From Chitinophagaceae bacterium UBA7600 (GTDB lineage: Bacteria > Bacteroidota > Bacteroidia > Chitinophagales > Chitinophagaceae): a stretch of 64,000 nucleotides of DNA. The notes beneath the pieces are model-generated. The model saw only the letters and a list, made by a program, of their open reading frames with translations. It was not told where the DNA came from and did no database searches. Within the stretch, counting starts at the first letter, position 1. Each line of letters begins with the position of its first letter. The position numbers were made by a program, and so were the translations under genes. The DNA is taken from positions 53,333 to 117,332 of the forward strand of contig DLKC01000063.1 of NCBI GenBank assembly GCA_002478885.1, given 5' to 3'. Shown here piece after piece: positions 61,441 to 64,000 of the stretch.

Positions 61441-62079
61441 TCATACAATTCTTCCTTTAATAGCTTTCACTACTGCTTCTGATTTGGAATGTACTTGAAG
61501 CTTTTTGTAAATGTTTTTTATGTGACCACTTACTGTGTCAAGACTGATGTAGCAATGATCAGCGATTAATTTGTAGCTCATTCCTTCAACAAGACATTTT
61601 AATATTTCTTTCTCACGGTCGGTCAGATCGAAGCTGTTTTTGGAATCGTGTGATGATTGGTTCTTAAACATTTTTAAAACCTTGGTTGCTATGCTGGGTG
61701 TCATAGGCGCACCGCCTTCGTAGATTTCTTTTATTGCCGATAGGATTTGCACAGGTGAAGTATTTTTTAAAATATATCCTTCTGCGCCATTACAGATAGA
61801 TTGAAAAATTTTCTCATTGTCCTCAAAAATAGTTTCCATTAAAATTTTTACATCCGGATGTTTTTCTTTCAAGAGTTTCACTGCTTCAATTCCATTCATC
61901 CCTGGCATTTCGATATCCATTAAAACTACATGCGGTTTTGATTCTTCAATATTTCTTAAAAGAGAATTACAGTTCGCATAAGCGCCCACACATTGAAATT
62001 CATAGCTTCCGTTGATCAATTGGAAGAGCCCGTCGCGCAGGTTGTGGTTGTCTTCAAATATTGCTACACGAATGTTCAT
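61441..62079 (-). CDS. LuxR/NarL-family response regulator
   Basis: A 212-residue regulator. Receiver domain (1-120) with acidic pair Glu9-Asp10, phosphoacceptor Asp55 (VVLMDIEMPG) and Lys in GYILKNTSP; C-terminal LuxR helix-turn-helix (about 145-205; LTDREKEILKCLVEGMSYKL, LDTVSGHIKNIYKKLQV). The start codon overlaps the stop of the sensor kinase by 4 bp (ATGA), so the two are translated together and are the two halves of one two-component system. Targets unknown; no binding site seen nearby. Confidence 0.92.
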   Translation of the reverse strand: MNIRVAIFEDNHNLRDGLFQLINGSYEFQCVGAYANCNSLLRNIEESKPHVVLMDIEMPGMNGIEAVKLLKEKHPDVKILMETIFEDNEKIFQSICNGAEGYILKNTSPVQILSAIKEIYEGGAPMTPSIATKVLKMFKNQSSHDSKNSFDLTDREKEILKCLVEGMSYKLIADHCYISLDTVSGHIKNIYKKLQVHSKSEAVVKAIKGRIV

Positions 62080-64000
62080 GTCCTTATTTTTAATTGTATT
62101 GTTGTGCCGCTGTTTAAAGATGATTCAATACTTAATAACCCTTTCATCTCATCAGCCCGTTTTCTCATACTACTAATTCCGTTCCCATTATATTCCTGTG
62201 AAGTGTCAAAACCTTTACCGTTATCACGTATAATCAAAACTATAAAGCGATCTTCATAGGAAAGCTGTATTTCAGATCGCGATGCTGCTGAATGCTTTAT
62301 TAAATTATTAATAGCCTCTTTAAAGAAAAGATAAAAATTTCTTCGGTTTTCCAGGGAAAGCTTTAGATCATTTAAGGATTCATCAGCACGGAATACATGG
62401 TCAATATTCTTTGCACGAAACAGGTTATACGAGAATGATCTCATGCGTAAAATGATCTCTTCAAAAGAATCATGTTCGGGATTAATTGTCCACACGATAT
62501 CACTCATCGCTTCGATCACTTTACGGGAACTTTCTCCGATTATTTCCAATGCCGCTTTTTGTTTTTCGGGTTCCTGCTGCGCTACCTGGCTAAAAACCGA
62601 AATGCTGTTAAGCGTAGAACCAATATCATCGTGCAGGTCATGCGCAATTTTATTGCGAATGGATTGCAACCTTAGCAATTGATTTAGACGAAAACGGTAC
62701 AGCGAGTACACTCCAACTGCGATTGTAGCAATCATTGCAATGCGGAACCACCAGGTTTGCCAGAAAGGAGGGGTAATAACGAGATGCAGTATAGTTGGTG
62801 TTTCATTCCAGGTTCCATCATTGTTACTTGCTTTTACTTCAAACGTATAATCACCAGGATCAAGGTTAGTATAATTAGCGGACCTTTTTGAAGCGTTGGT
62901 ATATATCCAGTCTCTGTCAAAGTTATCCAGTTTATAAGCATACCTGTTATTTTCCGGGTGCACAAAACTGAGTGCTGCAAAAGTAAAAGAGATCACATTT
63001 TGTTTATAGTTAAGGATAATTTCTTTTGTTGATTCTATTGTTGAGTTAAGAATGCGGCTACTGTCCCCGGGTAACACGGACTTATTAAAAAGCCTGAAGT
63101 CGGTGATGAAAACAGGAGGAATAAAGGAGTTATCTTTTAAGCTATCCGGGTTAAAACGTACAAGCCCGTTGAAGCCTCCCTCCATGTCAAAATATATTAC
63201 ACCATCTTTCGAATAGAGGGGATGAGTTGAAGAACAAGTTCTCACTGGCAACCCATCGACTATAGAATAAGTCCTGAAAATGCCTTTTTCTTTATCATCA
63301 AATAAGCTTTTTGCTGCTGTATATTTTGCGAGACCATTACCTGTGGTGAGCCATAAGTTTTCGTGCTTGTCTTTTATTATTCCATATACAACATCATTGC
63401 AAAGCCCATCTTTAGTGGATATCCTGGCACATTGCCCGGTCTTAAAATCAAGAAAAAACAAGCCGTTACCTATTGTTCCAATCCACATACATTGATTACC
63501 CGCATTTAAGCTACAACTGATCCTGCTTGTTGATAAGATCTTTGAGGCTGTGTTCTGATTGAATTGCCCCTGGATTATCTTGTCTTGCTTCGGATCGTAA
63601 TAAGAAAGACCTACACTTGCAAACCATGTTCTGCCATCACCCGGATCAAAAATAGAAAATACACTATTGGCGGAGACCGTTTGCTTTTCGGGGTTAATCA
63701 GGTAACTTTTAAATTTTTGGGTTAAAGGATCATAGTTGCATAAAGTGAATAGTCCGCCAAACCATATTTTCCCTTGATGGTCCTGGTAAAGAGGGGAGAG
63801 AATGCTATAAACCCCCAGTGAATCAGGATCATGTTTTTCTTTATATTGAAAAACTTTCCAGTTTTTATTTTTGGCGTTATAAGTAATCACACTTGTGTCG
63901 TCCGCACCAAACCAATACACTCCATCCTTGTCCTGGAAAATAGTTTGCATTTTATGACCAGCCAGTAATTTTTTGGCCGTTTCATCCTGCAGGAATGGAG
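62076..64000 (-). CDS. Two-component sensor kinase with periplasmic propeller (partial, runs off the window)
   Basis: The frame stays open from 62076 to the window edge; the ATG at 63950 is internal because the preceding codons to 64000 are also coding, so the N terminus is missing. Visible parts: several two-component propeller blades (DGVYWFGADD, GKIWFGG, GDGRTWFAS, MWIGTIGNGLFF, NLWLTTGNGLAKY), a Y_Y_Y domain (YAYKLDNFDRDWIYTNASKR), one membrane helix (WFRIAMIATIAVGVYSLYRF), a HisKA_3 domain (IAHDLHDDIGSTLNSISVF, phospho-His in HDLHDD) and an HATPase_c domain (DNGKGFD, GNGISSMRKRADEM). It senses a periplasmic signal, often a carbohydrate, and phosphorylates the regulator encoded next. Confidence 0.9.
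   Translation of the reverse strand, partial: PFLQDETAKKLLAGHKMQTIFQDKDGVYWFGADDTSVITYNAKNKNWKVFQYKEKHDPDSLGVYSILSPLYQDHQGKIWFGGLFTLCNYDPLTQKFKSYLINPEKQTVSANSVFSIFDPGDGRTWFASVGLSYYDPKQDKIIQGQFNQNTASKILSTSRISCSLNAGNQCMWIGTIGNGLFFLDFKTGQCARISTKDGLCNDVVYGIIKDKHENLWLTTGNGLAKYTAAKSLFDDKEKGIFRTYSIVDGLPVRTCSSTHPLYSKDGVIYFDMEGGFNGLVRFNPDSLKDNSFIPPVFITDFRLFNKSVLPGDSSRILNSTIESTKEIILNYKQNVISFTFAALSFVHPENNRYAYKLDNFDRDWIYTNASKRSANYTNLDPGDYTFEVKASNNDGTWNETPTILHLVITPPFWQTWWFRIAMIATIAVGVYSLYRFRLNQLLRLQSIRNKIAHDLHDDIGSTLNSISVFSQVAQQEPEKQKAALEIIGESSRKVIEAMSDIVWTINPEHDSFEEIILRMRSFSYNLFRAKNIDHVFRADESLNDLKLSLENRRNFYLFFKEAINNLIKHSAASRSEIQLSYEDRFIVLIIRDNGKGFDTSQEYNGNGISSMRKRADEMKGLLSIESSLNSGTTIQLKIRT

Overview
The window looks like chromosomal DNA of a Bacteroidota bacterium, most likely of the Chitinophagaceae type. 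The grounds are a SusC/SusD pair, a type IX secretion (T9SS) sorting domain, Bacteroidota-type -7 promoter boxes (TAnnTTTG), A/T-rich leaders instead of clear Shine-Dalgarno sites, a RicT/HolB pair, and a tandem array of GMC oxidoreductases of a kind I associate with this group. I cannot name the genus.

Layout. 1-8.5 kb is a mostly minus-strand housekeeping block: a WG-repeat protein, a Tat-exported TIM-barrel isomerase, RicT, HolB, glutathione peroxidase, ComF and RadA. 9.1-14.2 kb holds one SusC/SusD pair. 14.7-26.5 kb is mixed: HemJ with a HAD hydrolase, tRNA-Arg(CCU), a TPR protein, an alpha/beta hydrolase with an ACT protein, a MerR regulator with a thioredoxin-like protein, a PLP enzyme, TolC with an efflux adaptor, and a YdeI-like protein.

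The centrepiece is 26.7-48.1 kb. A minus-strand group encodes a Gfo/Idh dehydrogenase, an IolE-like isomerase, a lipoprotein cytochrome c and a 3-keto-disaccharide-hydrolase-family (DUF1080) lipoprotein. Facing it, on the plus strand, are a sugar MFS transporter, a Tat-exported hydroxypyruvate-isomerase-like protein, SEVEN consecutive GMC flavoprotein dehydrogenases, one Tat-lipoprotein small subunit of the gluconate-2-dehydrogenase subunit 3 family, and a second Tat-exported TIM-barrel protein. I read this as an oxidative (3-keto) glycoside-processing system in the periplasm. Many dehydrogenase large subunits would share one export/anchor subunit and one cytochrome, with later steps by DUF1080, isomerases, the transporter and the reductase. 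The gene content is seen in the sequence; the pathway is inference.

48-57.5 kb has an outer-membrane-like protein, a SMUG2-like DNA glycosylase, an amidohydrolase, and a TetR-controlled adaptor/ABC/ABC/permease/permease export operon. 57.8-64 kb has a small Bacteroidota-type hypothetical protein, a large S74 (tail-fibre-chaperone) protein with a T9SS tail, and a LuxR-type response regulator overlapping a propeller sensor kinase that runs off the window.

Across the whole window the gaps between genes carry a dispersed family of about 20-bp arms in two types and both orientations (A: GTACAAGAGTGCGACGCAAG; B: GTACAAGTGAGTGACACAAC). They often pair as inverted A/B composites around a TGTTCA...TGAACA centre. 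None lies inside a gene I call. They sit in nearly every gap of the GMC array and look like a REP/BIME-type element family.
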